From assembly GCA_951802425.1 (NCBI GenBank), contig OX637805.1, positions 2,108,001-2,172,000 on the forward strand: 64,000 nt of DNA, written 5' to 3'. A program made the translations under genes and the position numbers. This DNA comes from Clavaria fumosa. Its lineage: Eukaryota > Basidiomycota > Agaricomycetes > Agaricales > Clavariaceae. The notes under the pieces were generated by a model. The model had not been told where the DNA came from. It saw only the letters and a program-made list of their open reading frames with translations, and did no database searches. Positions 55,137 to 64,000 of this stretch are shown one piece after another. Each line of letters begins with the position of its first letter. Position 1 is the first letter of the stretch.

Positions 55137-56093
55137 CTAGAACACCTGGGCATACTTCTCTAGATCTTGAACAAGCCTTCCCCACCTGCCATTATTCCAA
55201 CTCGCAAGTTGATCCCACTGTTTGCCTCTTCCCAGCACGGCCTCGACCATCTTTATGTAGCTCGCAATAAAGAAGTCCGAGTAGGAAGGTGAGTCGCCCA
55301 TGAGGTATCCTCCAGTGGTTTCATCGTCTCCCTCGGCCTGAGGCGCACCATCTGGAGCAGAAGCAGAAGGGTTTGCCTTGAACCAGCTGTCCACCACGTC
55401 CAACGCCTCCTTGAGCTCGCGTATGTCCTGCGTGGCCCGGAGCTCGTTGAAGGAGACCCCAAACCATGCCTCCCGCGTCGCGCGCAGGTACGGCCGACTC
55501 TCGGAGCGCAGAATCCCATACACGTGCGGCGCGATCCAGGACATGCCCGTGCCGACTGTGCGTAGAAACGCCGTCTGCAACGCGGCGTGCAGCGCATGCG
55601 TCGTCAGCGTCCCCGAGCCAGACCCCGTCCGCGAGGCCGACTCCCTTGCCTTCTCCTCGATGGCAGCGCTGCTGCTGCTGCTGTCTCTGCCGTTACTGAA
55701 GACCGGGAAGAGCCGCAGCGTGTCTGGGTACGCGTCGTCGAGGTAGCGCGCGATGCGTGTCGAGTCGGAGATGACGCGCCCCGTGCGGGGGTCGTGTATC
55801 ACAGGCAGGGTGTAGTGCGCGCGCCCCGAGCCGTCGGGCAAAAAGCCCGTTGGCGGAGCGCCCAGCTTAAGGCACAGTACCTCGATGTCTGGGTACTCGA
55901 TCCACGCGGTTCGATAACGCAGGCCTTTGTAGTTCAAGGCATATCTTGTGTTTGAACAAATGAGTGCTACCGTGGCAGCCAAAAAAGAAGTATTTGATTG
56001 TACAGACCTGACTTTCCAGGCATTGCACGACCAAGGGAGATTCTCATACTTGCATGGAATGTCGTACAAGGTGATGAGCTCGAACTCAGACAT
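55137..56093 (-). CDS. Glutathione S-transferase, fungal etherase-like (GTE/Ure2p-related)
   Basis: Two exons (56008-56093, 55137-55944) give 297 residues. The N-terminal thioredoxin-like domain has ITLYDIPCKYENLPWSCN, then AWKVRYALNYKGLRYRT, AWIEYPDIEVL, LPVIHDPRTGRVISDSTRI and ARYLDDAYPDT. The all-helical C-terminal domain ends YSDFFIASYIKMVEAVLGRG. Ser and Asn in the WSCN segment may supply the active-site residue. The start at 56093 is preferred over an upstream in-frame ATG at 56261 because the fold begins there. The likely role is detoxification of aromatic compounds; the class assignment is by overall pattern. Confidence 0.87.
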   Translation of the reverse strand: MSEFELITLYDIPCKYENLPWSCNAWKVRSVQSNTSFLAATVALICSNTRYALNYKGLRYRTAWIEYPDIEVLCLKLGAPPTGFLPDGSGRAHYTLPVIHDPRTGRVISDSTRIARYLDDAYPDTLRLFPVFSNGRDSSSSSAAIEEKARESASRTGSGSGTLTTHALHAALQTAFLRTVGTGMSWIAPHVYGILRSESRPYLRATREAWFGVSFNELRATQDIRELKEALDVVDSWFKANPSASAPDGAPQAEGDDETTGGYLMGDSPSYSDFFIASYIKMVEAVLGRGKQWDQLASWNNGRWGRLVQDLEKYAQVF

Positions 56094-58013
56094 TTGAGGG
56101 GGCTCGAAGGAAAAATTCGGGTGATGAGGAGCTGCTGTCATGACCGGCTTGACGCTTTTTACGCGCTCTCCGGGCGTTGTAGAAGGATACCTTCCGCCTT
56201 GAGTGTCATTTGGCGGACAGTCTGTCCCACATGATCCGGCATGAGTGGCGTCAAAAAGCAAAAGCTTCCAAGTGTCGCCTCATTGAAGAGAAAGGAAGGC
56301 CTTTGCGCGAATTTCGGTGACTCTTGGCGTGGTCGTTGAGATGCCGAGGCTACTACTGCACGCGAGACGTCGTCCTCTTTCCTTTATTCTCTTCACAACC
56401 GAAAGTGATTTTGTGGGGGACCGACAGTATCCGAGTCCGTTGCTGGCCGCGTACCCCGCGTGATTTGGCAGCAATTGCAGCCAGGCTGTAGCTGATGAGC
56501 GCTACGAGCGTCCAAGGTTCAACGGTTACAAATAAGTCATGCACAATAAAGGAGCGGGAGGAATCATCATTCGTTTTACGAAATCAAGTACAGTACATGT
56601 CACGTTGATGGCCTCGCATCCAAACCTTCAGCTAAACTGTTCCAATAATCAATCACCCATCACAAAAACTATAGGGACAGAAACTATCGGAAGTAGGCAG
56701 GTGAAGTAAGGACGGTGGAGGTTGCAATCTACGATACAATAGGCCGAAGCCAGCCAAGAACGTTTGACACAGAAGAAAAAGAACAAAACAAAGACTACAG
56801 AGCAAGAGAGAAGGGATCAAGTCGTCGTGCTCAGACAATGTTCTTTTGTTAAAACGAATGACATTGGGGTCGGTACCTGCTGCATGAAAGGGAATGACGA
56901 CACGGTGCATTCGACGAGGATACAGCCCTGTATGAATGAAGTTGAGTTGCGAGGGTCAGTATACGAAGGCGGCCACGTACAGTATTGGTAGCAAGCAAAA
57001 CGGGGAAGGATGGCGGGGTGAAACAGAAAACAAATTCGCCAAAAGGGACACGGAGGCGTAGAAATGGGAGTCTGGGGGGGGAGGCGAACAGTGCTTCGAC
57101 GACGTTCAGGGCGAGCATCGAAAGAAAATAATTGATACAGGGCGGCAAGTTTATGCGAGACGCAGAAGATGGTACAGAGAGCTCCTGTCGTGAGGGAGGC
57201 CCGAGCGTAGTGGGCTTGGATTCGTCAAAAAGAGGGGTTTGTGCCATCGAATAGTCATCGACATCGCAGGTTCCAAGAGATAGAGAAATATCGGTGTGTC
57301 GGTGTGCTTGAATTATTCTGCAGTCCAGAAAATAAGACCCTTCATGAGATAAATAATACCCGCGGGTCATTTAGCCTTGATGTGTACAATGTGGTTGGTA
57401 GCCCTAGCCGAGACAGCCGAGCCACGGAAAGCTCGCCTCACTTGTATGAGGCACGCATCCATGGCTGACCGCCGGTCCAAGCCTTGATACAGCCCCGCCA
57501 GAGAAACGGGGCGACAATGATACATGAGTCGAGGAAAAGAATGCAAGCCGAAAACAATCTTGAATGGTTGAACTAGTGAGACATTGCGAGCGGGGCCATG
57601 AGTGAAGGGTAAAGGGTGGCCTGCAGCACTGGATGGAAATAGCAGATCGATAAAATGAGATGGCGAAAGCCGGTAAGTAATGACGTTGATGTGAGTGCGA
57701 GGGTGTCCTGAACGAGTGGCCATGACCAGATGAGGTAAACCGATGCGAGAAGCGAAGCAGTGAGCGTTGAAAGTACAATCGGGCGGGCAAATCTAGAAGA
57801 ATGAGACGAAAAAAGACGAACTGCCAGTCGCGGTGGGGCTTTTTCGTGAGGGAGGGAAAGGATGACGGAAAAGGGGTAGGAAAAGTCTATGAACAACACG
57901 CCCGATTCTATATTTATGCCTGTCAAAAGCGTAAGTATATTGGTTCAACAGACCGCGAGTAGAAAAGAGGTCTCACCTCTGACGCTTCTCAAACTCGATA
58001 TGACAAGAATAAA
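56094..58013. other. Long intergenic region
   Basis: 1.9 kb between two minus-strand genes. It holds the promoter of the glutathione transferase gene and the 3' region of the proline-rich protein gene. Several short open frames were inspected and none shows codon or motif evidence. Confidence 0.45.
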
Positions 58014-59243
58014 TTAGGCAAAAGCCCCGAGAGGAGGTAGTTCGTCAGGGCTAGGAGAGTTTTGGAACAGCGCATTCGCAAAGAAAGGCTTCTTGACGTG
58101 TTCTGCGTTCAACCTCTCAGGTGACTCCATGAAATGGGAAGGCTCCTCCTCGAAGATAAACACACCATCGCTCGGCGCGCGTTGGTGACGCCGATGGGAA
58201 GATGGTGTCTGTTGCGCTTCCATGGACCAGGGCGTAGATAGCAGAGGGGCGGTGCGGAGGGGCTGATCATAAATGTATGCATGAGGCCCCAGCGGCATCG
58301 ACTTGTGGCCACGCCTCAAGCGGGACGGAGGAGAAGCAGGTGTTGCGTCGTCTTCGCCCAGATCGGTAGTGTCATCGCAGATTGGGAACTCGTCCCAAGT
58401 AGGAGTCGAGCTTCGTTTGATGGTTTGAGCGGCGGGGATATGCGAGAATATGGGAACAGAGCGGGAAAGGTTAGAAGGTGCGGGAGAGTTAAAGTTGGAA
58501 GTTTGGGGGACTGGCACGGCCCGGGAGGCGGCCGGTACCGGGGTATGAGCAGGCTTGGCAACGATTGGAGTTGGGCTGGAGGGAGGTTTACGGTTCTTGC
58601 GGCGATACGCAAGGGTGCCGTTCGGCTTGGAGGCGATAGAAGGTAGAGGGCGGACGGTGAATGCGTTAGAAGAAACCAGGCTCCGCTCTGGATTAAGGTC
58701 GACGAAAGGGTCGGCAAGATTGACAGGGACAGCGTCGGTTCGACCGGATATATTCTTGTTCAGATCATTCTGACCTGGCTTACGCACGCCTTCGACAACT
58801 ACCTGTGAGGGCGAGACGGGGGAGGCTTGGCGAGCACCCCTCCTTGTAGATTGGGACGGAGAGATGCTTCTGAAATAGAGAAGAGATAAATCGTAAGAAA
58901 AATGATTGAGAATGACGAGGGACGAGTGAATGTACCTTGGCTGCTTCTTCTCTTTGGGCGGGTGACGCCCTCTTGCATGCCTGTCCGTATTCTGAGCAGG
59001 AGTCAAGGTAGGCGTGTCTGATTGGACAACAGGAGCTTGAGACGGTAATTGCTTAGCCGAAACGGGCGCACGACCGTGAGTCTGGGCTCGCGGATGTGGC
59101 CTCTGCACCTGCTGACGGACCTGCCGCTTTGAGATGTGAAGAAGACCGGGAATATGGGTCGGTTTAACGAGTACGCCGATCGGGGCAGAGGGATGCCTCC
59201 TGTGTAACGTGGGCTGTGAGGGTGGCATTTGTACGGCAATCAT
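58014..59243 (-). CDS. Pro/Ser-rich protein with possible Edc1/PNRC-like C-terminal motif
   Basis: Two exons (58936-59243, 58014-58869) join to 387 residues, starting MIAVQMPPSQPTLHRRHPSA. The frame is open further upstream, but that part is a Ser/Leu/Pro-rich translation of the leader. The protein is basic and low in predicted structure, with conserved-looking patches FVDLNPERSLVSSNAFTVRP, WDEFPICDD and GVFIFEEEP. The C-terminus, FFANALFQNSPSPDELPPL, resembles the F-x-x-S-P-x-P-x-x-L-P segment by which Edc1/PNRC-type proteins activate mRNA decapping. The gene model is well supported; the functional link is inference from a short motif. Confidence 0.7.
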   Translation of the reverse strand: MIAVQMPPSQPTLHRRHPSAPIGVLVKPTHIPGLLHISKRQVRQQVQRPHPRAQTHGRAPVSAKQLPSQAPVVQSDTPTLTPAQNTDRHARGRHPPKEKKQPRYIHSSLVILNHFSYDLSLLYFRSISPSQSTRRGARQASPVSPSQVVVEGVRKPGQNDLNKNISGRTDAVPVNLADPFVDLNPERSLVSSNAFTVRPLPSIASKPNGTLAYRRKNRKPPSSPTPIVAKPAHTPVPAASRAVPVPQTSNFNSPAPSNLSRSVPIFSHIPAAQTIKRSSTPTWDEFPICDDTTDLGEDDATPASPPSRLRRGHKSMPLGPHAYIYDQPLRTAPLLSTPWSMEAQQTPSSHRRHQRAPSDGVFIFEEEPSHFMESPERLNAEHVKKPFFANALFQNSPSPDELPPLGAFA

Positions 59244-60358
59244 TGGAGACGGGGGATGGGAAAAAGGGTGAGCGAGAAGAAACGAGAAGAGGCGAGGAGA
59301 GGCGAGGAGAGGGGGATGAGACTTGGTTGGCGAGACGAGAGAAATGGCTGAGATGATGGTCGAGAGGAGAAGAGGAGGAGAAGAGACTGCGAGGCAGTGA
59401 GAAAAAGAGGCTGACACTCTTTGGTCATATTTGGACAATGTGTGGTGGCGCGGATCACTTCGGCACCGATCCTTTTTTAATTCTCCGACAAGGCATTGCT
59501 CACGTGATGCACAGCCTGCACCGCAACAATGGCGTCAAAAAACGACCGTCATTATGGCTACAGTACAACAAAGGCCTCCTTGGATTCCATTGTCTTGATG
59601 CACACAGCGTCTCTTGCTTCTCAAGCTTTTCAGGGTCGTCATATCCTTTAGAAGCGCAGTGCGAAGCGAAAACGTGGCGTGTAACCTCGTTTCGTCCTCG
59701 GATTAGGAAGCGCGTGTCCTCCATCCACTACTATGCACCAATCACCCGGAGACAAGCCTTGTTGTCAGAACAAGCGGGAGGACACGGTTGACACCCGTTG
59801 CATCACTGAATTTGTCCGTCAATTATCAATTGATCCCTGCAATAAGCATGAGACAATGGCGTGCCTTTTCGAGACAGATGATCACGCAACCCCGCACAAT
59901 ACAGATGGAGTGGATACTTCGAATCGAATTATTGCCGTAGGCTCCAGCGCGCAGCAGTCAGAAACGGGCGGGCGTGACAACCTGCTCCAAGGCTGCCAAA
60001 GTACATGTGTCCACAGGTGAAACAATGGAGCGCGCTCTCAGCCAAGGATCTCTACATATTCCCCTCGCCGAGATTCATGAGAAGGGAGCGTCTACAATAG
60101 GAAAGGTCTTCCATGCATTTCCGAACGAACGAGAATAAGACACCGTAGTGTGCACGGATCATCTCCGCCGAGATCTGTAGAACCTTAGTCAGCAATGGCT
60201 CAACACGTTGATCACACTGCCACCGTGTAAAGAAAAATCCTCAGATGTTTCACGGGAACCGTGAGCAACGCAAATCAAAGCAGGAAAAGAAATATTATAG
60301 ATGTGCGAAGTGGAAAAGAACACAGCTAATAAAAATACAATCCATAGCCCCGCCGACC
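59244..60358. other. Intergenic region
   Basis: Upstream of the proline-rich protein gene and downstream of H2B. It contains a purine-rich 5' leader (59260-59400). No other gene was supported. Confidence 0.45.
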
Positions 60359-60959
60359 CTATATTTTACCGGCGCTGCTGAACTTAGTTACGCTCTTGGT
60401 TCCTTCAGAGATGGCATGCTTGGCCAGTTCTCCGGGTAGGATCAGTCGGACAGAAGTTTGTATTTCCCGGGATGAAATGGTTGATTTTTTCGAGTAAGAG
60501 GCGAGCTCTGATTAGAGGCCCATCGTCAACAAAACAATCTTCCACTGAGGGGCGCACAACTTACTGGATGCCTCACTGGCAATGCGCTCAAAGATGTCGT
60601 TGACGAAAGAATTCAGAATGGCCACTGCAAGACACGATTAGCTCACGCTTAGTCTTCGGTTTGCAACAGGATTACTTACTAGCTTTGTTGCTGATGCCAG
60701 TATCCGGATGAACTTGTTTGAGGACTGGATTCACACATTAGGAGACTCAGAGGTCGTGGTCCGAGACTTTCCGTACCTTTGTACACATAAGACGAGTAGG
60801 TCTCCTTTCTTGCTTTCTTCCTCTTCTTCTTAGCGTCAGGTGCAGGAGCGTCGACCTTTGGCTCAGTCGCCTTCGCTGGCTTGGTTGCTGTTTTGGTCTA
60901 ACCCGAGTAATCAGATTTGATACGAGCGCAAGGAAAAAGCTATCACTTACTCGGCCCAT
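60359..60959 (-). CDS. Histone H2B
   Basis: Core nucleosome histone. Five exons (60951-60959, 60777-60897, 60680-60724, 60565-60624, 60359-60507) join in frame to 127 residues. The tail has [20 protein letters not shown] and [20 protein letters not shown], then [40 protein letters not shown] and the C-terminal helix region [19 protein letters not shown], ending TKFSSAGKI. The first exon codes only for Met-Gly-Arg. The lysine corresponding to the ubiquitinated site (in SVTKFSSA) is present. Confidence 0.95.
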
Positions 60960-61278
60960 AGATCTTGACAAGTAAAGGTATTTGCGCGAGTAGAGTAATA
61001 CAGTAAGTGTACGGGTTGAAAGGAGGCAAAGCCTTGGATAAAGGATCCCTTTTATAGGGCGCGTGTGATGGCTGTGCCGCAGCGTCGCGCTCTGTTGATT
61101 GAACCACGTGATCTTACGTCACGTGTTTTTGTTGATTTCCACACCGTGGAATATATATATAAAGAAGGTGCACACAACCCAACCCTCCCCATCGCTTCAC
61201 TTGTCTTCGCGCCTCACACCACTCCAGCAGTCCACCCCTCGAGCTTTTTCATCACTTTATCACTTTCATCCAACCACT
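60960..61278. promoter_or_regulatory. Shared divergent H2B/H2A promoter
   Basis: 319 bp between the two start codons. A TATA box for H2B lies on the minus strand (TATAAAA, 61050-61056) and one for H2A on the plus strand (TATATATATAAAG, about 61150-61163). The head-to-head layout should give balanced, cell-cycle-linked expression of the dimer partners. Confidence 0.75.
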
Positions 61279-61857
61279 ATGTCTGGCAAAGCAGCTGGCA
61301 AGTCTAAGTCAGGGAAAGTCACGGGCGACGCAACCAAAGCCACCTCGCGCTCCTCCAAAGCTGGCCTCCAGTTCCCCGTCGGTCGTATCCATCGTCTCCT
61401 GAAGAAGGGCAACTATGCGCAGCGTGTTGGTGCCGGCGCGCCTGGTATGGTATTCCTTGTTTTTCTTCGTGTTCAACTTATCCACTCCCATCAATCTAGT
61501 CTATCTCGCTGCCGTCCTTGAGTATCTTGCCGCTGAGATCCTCGAGCTAGCTGGCAATGCTGCCCGCGACAACAAGAAACACCGTATCGTACCCCGCCAT
61601 CTGCAACTCGCCATCCGCAACGACGACGAGTGCGTCTCTTCCTTAACATTTTGTTTCCTTCGTCTTATGTCTTACTGGAACAGACTCGGCAGGCTGCTCG
61701 GAGATGTAGTTATCTCGCAAGGCGGCGTTGTCCCCTATGTCAGTGCCCAAAACTATCCGGGTTCTGCATTTGACTGACTGACTTTGACTTCCAGATCGCA
61801 CCGGAGCTCCTGCCCACAAAGACTTCAAAGGGCAAAAAAGACTCGCAGGAGGTTTAA
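61279..61857 (+). CDS. Histone H2A (SQ-motif form)
   Basis: Core nucleosome histone. Four exons (61279-61444, 61500-61629, 61684-61738, 61795-61857) join to 137 residues: [60 protein letters not shown] and [17 protein letters not shown]. The tail ends KKDSQEV; the SQE motif is the DNA-damage phosphorylation site typical of fungal H2A/H2A.X. It lacks the insertions and residues of H2A.Z. Its partner H2B is divergently transcribed from the same promoter. Confidence 0.95.
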
Positions 61858-62155
61858 GGGATTTTGTCTGTTATACGTTTGTCATGATTGTACTTTACTA
61901 TCTGGCTCTATTTATCTCTTGAGCTCTCTGTTCTTGCGCCTTTGCAAAGTAATGCTCGACTGAGTAACTTAATTGTATTTCTCTGAGCAAGACTTGAAGT
62001 TTGTCAAATTTGGCCGCAAGGATTCCACAATCAAGAATAGACTAGAATTTCAGTTTGCCACAAGACATTTGATTAGTATCAGGCAAGACGACTGCTAAAC
62101 TCTCAGTACGGCAATCCAAAGAAAAAAGCGATCCAACTATTTAATTCTCAACACC

Positions 62156-63455
62156 TCACTCCTGGGCACCCGGCTGACTGACAAGCCCACCAGATGGGCC
62201 GCCGCCGTTGGCCCCCGCTTTAGACACTTTGTTCTTATCTCGCTTGACCTTGTTCCCTTTCTTATTCTTCCTTTCAGCTGCGCCACCATTCACGCCGGTC
62301 GCCCTGCTTGCTTTTCCCATATCGCCCCCACCCTCAACAGTAACCGGGCCGCTCTCCGGGCCTTCCGCGGACTCGGGAGTCGTCGACGTCTGCTGGGATG
62401 GCAGGGACGGGGAAGGCGGAGGTTGCTGTTGGATGAGGTGTTGCGGCATCGCGGGGTAAGTATACGACGCGAAAGGCACAGCGGGGAAGCCGCCAGGCGG
62501 AGGATGCATAAAGTATTGCAGGACAGGGAGGTTTCCGTTGGAAGGGGCGCCGTTGCTCTCTCCAACGCCGTCTGGACCATGCGGCGGGGGTGGGAAGCCG
62601 GGAGGGAAGTAGTAAGGATAGAAAGGACCGTCGTGAGGCGGCGGGGGCGGGTGTGGTGAGAACGTATGCATGGAAGGTGCGTTCGGCGGTGCGCCCTGGT
62701 TCGGGTGCACCCACTCGACTTCGGAAGGGTGGAAACTAGTCGTAGGGGCTGAACAAGCGGTAATGAGGACCATGCAAGAGACGAAGCAACGAGATGAGAG
62801 TCGCACCTATCTGGTCGGTTTGTGCTTTTTGCTTGCGCTTGTACGGCCCGCGCTTGATACCTATCATGCGCGCTTTCCGCCGACCATCGACGCACGTGTC
62901 TGCGATAGCATACTTGACACAACGATCGCAGGGACGGATGTCGTCGCAGCGCTTGCACGCGGCCGCGCAGTTCGTGCACTGCGACATGATTCAATACTAT
63001 GCGTAGACAGGGAAATTGTTCATCACTCACAGCCATTTTGACCTGCCTGCGCTTCGGGCGGCTGGGTGCCGGAGGCGTAGTCGGCTGGTTGAACTGCGTA
63101 AAGCCTAGAACACCCCAAGGTGATCCAACGACAGTCACAGCTGGTGATGGACAGCCTTACCTGGAGCAGAGGGTGGGGGCGGTGGTGGATATGCATACAC
63201 AACGCCTGGAGGCCCAAAAGGGATCAGAAATGGACCGCCGGGGGCATTCTGGCCGCCTTCTCCTTCTGCAGGGGGCGCATAGGCAAAGAGGGGCGGGTAG
63301 GCCCCCCCAGCAGGAAATGTCCCATTGAAATACGATGGAAAGGGGGAGAGTTGAGCTGCTTGCGACTGTTCGTTCGGCCCTGCGTTGGGAGTCGCGTTCA
63401 TAGTGCCCGTTGACCCTGCTGGAATGTTGGGTGACTTGGGCGCTTCGGTAGACAT
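62156..63455 (-). CDS. Zn2Cys6 zinc-cluster transcription regulator
   Basis: Four exons (63161-63455, 63031-63104, 62807-62978, 62156-62748) join to 377 residues. The order is a Pro/Gly-rich N-terminus, a basic linker (SRPKRRQVKMA), then the zinc cluster from about residue 125. Its spacing is C-X2-C-X6-C-X5-C-X2-C-X8-C (CTNC...CDDIRPCDRC...C) with one extra Cys in the X6 loop, directly followed by a basic GIKRGPYKRKQK patch. The rest is Pro-rich (many PPPPP and PPG runs) with a Lys-rich tail (ERKNKKGNKVKRDKN). Presumably a nuclear DNA-binding regulator; the target is unknown. The exon 3 acceptor rebuilds the cluster, which supports the model. Confidence 0.88.
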
Positions 63456-64000
63456 GGTAAGTGGATTGAATCAGAGGAATGACTCGCTGAAAGTTGGGGT
63501 GCTTGTGCTGAATACATAGTTTAGGCCTCTCAACGACGATGCACGATGAAGGAGGAAGGAAAGGGAACTGCATGCTGCGCCACGGTTTCATAGGGAGATA
63601 CTCACTCCGATTGAAAAACTCGTACTTCCGCCCACCGGCGATTCTGGCGGACTTGAATGCCACGCTTTCGGCACAGAAAAGGGCTTTCTTCCAAGTTCAC
63701 CAACACAGCCGTCGCAAGCTCGACAAAGCACGAGGTTGTGGTTGATTCGAGAGCGATCTGAACGTTGGGTCGCGTTGGTCGAAGGTGGAGTCGCGGGTAC
63801 AGCGTCTAAACCACGTGCGTGCGAGCCACCACAGTGCGAGCCACAACTGTGCAACCTTGGCTGTGCCTCAAGCAAGCAGCACTTTTTGTAGAACATTATG
63901 CAGATGGCTGAACTAGGGATAACAAGAATGTAGACAACTTGAAAGCGCAGTCAATCGTCATCCGGAAACCCCAATCGTATCAGGAAACATCAATTTTTTT
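63456..64000. other. Right edge, no supported gene
   Basis: Upstream of the zinc-cluster gene. Minus-strand frames at 63500-63900 might include 5' exons of that gene or another gene leaving the window, but no motif or splice pattern decides this. Confidence 0.35.

Noticed and set aside
56094..56261. N-terminal extension of the glutathione transferase
   Set aside because: The thioredoxin-like fold begins at the ATG at 56093; the upstream residues do not resemble any family N-terminus.
59244..59438. N-terminal extension of the Pro/Ser-rich protein
   Set aside because: Ser/Leu/Pro-rich translation of a purine-rich leader; the internal ATG at 59243 starts host-like coding sequence.

Overview
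This window looks like a basidiomycete fungus, probably an agaricomycete. The host genes carry many short introns (about 45-70 nt) with GT-AG or GC-AG ends. They include a secreted glycoprotein type familiar from mushroom genomes, fungal glutathione transferases and an intron-rich divergent H2B/H2A pair. Two gene-dense flanks (1-6.9 kb and 51.7-63.5 kb) enclose about 45 kb of nested transposable elements and tandem repeats.

Left flank, 1-6.9 kb: VPS28 (ESCRT-I), a GPI-anchored secreted glycoprotein, an ECM4/omega-like glutathione transferase (minus), a Get5-like ubiquitin-like protein (minus) and an NDUFS5-type complex I subunit. Exon structures join in frame for all five.

Repeat core, 7.6-51.6 kb. 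Element B is a Ty3/gypsy chromovirus on the minus strand (7626-19987, 5-bp duplication CTTTA). It is split by a related element A (8420-14990, duplication CTTGG), and A contains a degenerate Tc1/mariner-like DDE transposase where its own 3' end should be. B itself lies beside an older gag fragment (20.0-20.6 kb). Then follow a 2-kb satellite built from pentamers, a decayed hAT transposase (23.9-28.1 kb), several minisatellites and a CGA-triplet array. A decayed, intron-containing copy of the C-terminal half of CFT1 lies at 35.5-38.1 kb. A second nest follows on the plus strand: an old element C (38.2-38.9 and 47.4-49.0 kb) is interrupted by the younger element D (38894-47373). D is interrupted twice, by a 1464-bp LTR-like unit (E, duplication CTTAT) inside its 5' LTR, and by a non-autonomous DNA element with TTT duplication and CACT termini inside its RNase H. 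About 197 bp at one end of that insertion has been inverted. A possible LTR and a copia-type gag remnant close the core.

Right flank, 51.7-63.5 kb: cystathionine gamma-synthase, an intronless unknown protein, an etherase-like glutathione transferase (minus), a proline/serine-rich protein with a possible Edc1/PNRC-type C-terminal motif (minus), divergent histones H2B and H2A, and a Zn2Cys6 regulator (minus).

The most interesting signal is in the Ty3 elements. The 11-12 nt just inside the 5' LTR is complementary to a site inside the LTR, at the place expected for the RNA 5' end. The two strands of this pairing change together between the A/D and B subfamilies. That is what self-primed reverse transcription of the Tf1 type would require, rather than priming by a tRNA.
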